Of a stretch of 64,000 nt of DNA, positions 62,390 through 64,000 are shown in pieces. The notes below the pieces were generated by a model, which was not told the DNA's origin, made no database searches, and saw only the letters and a list, made by a program, of their open reading frames with translations. A program made the translations under genes and the position numbers. How positions within the stretch are numbered: the stretch's first letter is position 1; the number at the start of each line of letters is the position of its first letter. Source of the DNA: Cellulomonas soli (lineage in GTDB: Bacteria > Actinomycetota > Actinomycetes > Actinomycetales > Cellulomonadaceae); contig NZ_JACBZJ010000001.1 in the NCBI RefSeq assembly GCF_013409305.1, positions 4,092,001 through 4,156,000 on the forward strand. Direction: 5' to 3'.

Positions 62390-63208
62390 TCAGGCGACGG
62401 GCGCCAGGGCCGCGGCGATGCCCTGCTCGATGCGCCGCAGCTCGACCGGTCGGTGCCCGGTGAACCGCTCGACCTCACGCGGCGGGTAGCCGGCCTGCAC
62501 GTACCAGCGGATGGCCGCGAGCGCGTCGTGCGGCCGGACGGGCCCCGGGCCGACGGCCTCACGCACGAAGGCCGAGAACCGCACGGCGGCCAGGTACACC
62601 GCAGGCTCGACCCCCAGGTGACGTGACGTCCACGCGTGCAGCTGCGGCACGGGGACGCGGGCCGTGCGCGCGACGTCGGCAGCACGGACCAGACCCCGCT
62701 GGGCGTCGATGCCCTGCAGCACGGGCACCAGAAGCTCCAGCTCGGGGTCCTCGAACCGTGCCGCGGTCGCCAGCGCGTCCGCCAGCAGACCAACGGCCCC
62801 GGCGTCGTCCCCGCGGTCCGCAGCCAGGGCGCACGCCTCGACAGCCGGGCCCCCGAGCAACGTCGCCACCGGGGCCACTGCGTCGACCAGCAGCGCGTGC
62901 GGCGAGAGCCGCGCCAGACCCCACGGCGTGAGCTGGGCACCCACACGCACCGACGGACCCGACTGGGTCCGCACCACCGGGCGGGTCGCGATCCCCCGCA
63001 CACCGCCACGATCGAGCGAGACCTGGCCGGTCAGGGCGTCCACGCGGCGACCCGGCTCCCCCGCCGCGACCACCACGCACCCACGACCGTCCGGGAGCAG
63101 CACCTCGTGCTCGGGCTCCCCCTCGCCGTGCCGGACAACCCAGAGGTGCTCGACGACGTCGCGGATCGACGCGGGGGTCACGACGTGGTGGTACTCGACG
63201 AGGGCCAT
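62390..63208 (-). CDS. AraC-like helix-turn-helix regulator
   Basis: A 272-residue regulator. The N-terminal ~110 residues resemble the DUF6597-type sensor domain (EHEVLLPDGRGCVVVAAGEP, VRVGAQLTPWGLARL), and the C-terminal part has the AraC DNA-binding helices in a degenerate form (ADVARTARVPVPQLHAWTSRHLGVEPAVYLAAVRFSAFVREA, then WYVQAGYPPREVERFTGHRPVEL). The ATG at 63208 has GGAG only two bases before it; GATCAT six bases before the ATG could be a leaderless -10. It lies upstream of the tetR unit but has its own 85-base gap. Target unknown. Confidence 0.8.
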   Translation of the reverse strand: MALVEYHHVVTPASIRDVVEHLWVVRHGEGEPEHEVLLPDGRGCVVVAAGEPGRRVDALTGQVSLDRGGVRGIATRPVVRTQSGPSVRVGAQLTPWGLARLSPHALLVDAVAPVATLLGGPAVEACALAADRGDDAGAVGLLADALATAARFEDPELELLVPVLQGIDAQRGLVRAADVARTARVPVPQLHAWTSRHLGVEPAVYLAAVRFSAFVREAVGPGPVRPHDALAAIRWYVQAGYPPREVERFTGHRPVELRRIEQGIAAALAPVA

Positions 63209-63299
63209 GGCTCCATGATCGCGCCCGATCCCGGCGAACCGCACCAAAACAGGCCATATCCCACCCGCTCGGACCCCCGGGTCGCGCGGGTCGGTGCCG

Positions 63300-64000
63300 T
63301 CAGCGGATCGTGAACTGCGCCGGCGGCGCCCTGTTCCCGGCCGCATCCGAGCTCAGCACGCAGAACGTCACGGGCAGGTCGCCGTGGTCGATCGTCACCG
63401 ACACCTGCAGGACGCGACCGTAGCCGGACTCGTCCGCGCAGTCGGTCGACCCGACCGGGCCGACCTTGACCAGGCTGTCGGCGAGCTCGGGCACGGCGAA
63501 CGCCGGCGTCACCCACAACGCGTCACCCAGGTCCTCGACCGTGATCCCCGGTGCGAACACGGGCGGGGTGCCGTCGACCTCGAGCAGCACGCCCGTGGCC
63601 TGCGCGGCGCTACCGGTCGTCACGCACCACCACGAACGACCCTCGACCGCAGGCAGGTCGACCGGGACGGTCGTCGCCTGCACGAGACCGTCACCCGCGA
63701 CGTCCGCCGCCTGCACCAGGACCGTGCCGGTGTAGACGGCCTCGTCCGCGCAGCCGGCGCCGTCGCCGACCGGCACGAGCCCGTACCGGGCGCGCGCCGC
63801 CACGTCGGCGGTCAGGACCACCTCGGCCCCGGCCGAGCCGGCCCGCACGTCGTCGAGGGAGAACACCGACGGGAACGCGCTCGCAGCGACGTCAGGCGGG
63901 CGCGGCAGCGGGCAGCCCCCCGCGAGGACGAACACGCCGTCGGCCCCGAAGCAGGACGCCACACCCTCGATCGGCACCGCGTAGCTGCGGTCCGGCACGA
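63300..64000 (-). CDS. Repeat-containing protein of unknown function, 3' part
   Basis: The C-terminal ~230 residues of a protein that runs off the right edge; the GTG at 63998 may be internal. Two related units are visible, with matching motifs VGDGAGCADEAVYTGTVLV and VGSTDCADESGYGRVLQV and a second Cys ~26-42 residues later in each, which suggests disulfide-linked beta modules outside the cytoplasm. No membrane anchor is seen in the visible part. I do not recognise the family. Confidence 0.6.
   Translation of the reverse strand, partial: VPDRSYAVPIEGVASCFGADGVFVLAGGCPLPRPPDVAASAFPSVFSLDDVRAGSAGAEVVLTADVAARARYGLVPVGDGAGCADEAVYTGTVLVQAADVAGDGLVQATTVPVDLPAVEGRSWWCVTTGSAAQATGVLLEVDGTPPVFAPGITVEDLGDALWVTPAFAVPELADSLVKVGPVGSTDCADESGYGRVLQVSVTIDHGDLPVTFCVLSSDAAGNRAPPAQFTIR

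Overview
The window is GC-rich chromosomal DNA from an actinobacterium. GTG starts are common, genes are tightly packed, many neighbours overlap by four bases (ATGA or GTGA), and many starts look leaderless. The gene order (hflX, dapF, miaA ... miaB, rny, recX, recA, DUF3046, lhr, nei2, clgR, cinA, pgsA, ftsK, rnj, dapA, dfrA, thyA, dapB) is the conserved actinobacterial recA/ftsK neighbourhood. The mix of genes points to Micrococcales, most like Cellulomonas or a close relative. That taxonomic call is an inference from recognised proteins and synteny, not from a database search. I see no IS element, prophage, CRISPR array, rRNA or tRNA.

Layout. 1-8.6 kb: the 5' part of DNA polymerase IV behind a HEPN-domain gene with a perfect SOS box, then a methyltransferase-like protein, a cold-shock protein, a PAC2 protein, HelD, SerA and an aldo-keto reductase. 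8.6-18.6 kb: an S9 peptidase, nrdR, a LysM protein divergent from lexA, lactate dehydrogenase, dinG, hflX and a methyltransferase. 18.6-27.4 kb: a chain of overlapping genes read leftward (YbjN, HSP90-like, TPR protein, dioxygenase-like, miaA, dapF, thioredoxin-like) facing two more YbjN genes across a palindrome-rich intergenic region. 27.4-37.7 kb: an AspT-type transporter, miaB, rny, recX, recA, a metallo-beta-lactamase-fold protein, a large membrane alkaline-phosphatase-family protein and DUF3046. 37.8-45.4 kb: lhr, nei2, clgR, cinA, pgsA. 45.4-54.1 kb: a GGDEF/EAL protein overlapping ftsK, an EamA transporter, rnj, dapA. 54.2-64 kb: dfrA, a chemoreceptor, thyA, an aldehyde dehydrogenase, an acetyltransferase, a small TPR membrane protein, dapB, a TetR/DUF5692 pair, an AraC-like regulator and the edge of a repeat-containing protein.

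How they work together. Much of the window is DNA repair and its SOS control: lexA, recA, recX, dinB, dinG, lhr, nei2, ftsK and a likely SOS cell-division factor. LexA-type operators sit inside or over readable -35/-10 promoters at three sites. A second theme is diaminopimelate and folate/thymidylate supply (dapA, dapB, dapF, dfrA, thyA), and a third is RNA processing and tRNA modification (rny, rnj, miaA, miaB, hflX).

The least explained part is the HSP90-like/TPR/triple-YbjN cluster at 21.8-27.4 kb. It is the best candidate for an undescribed functional module.
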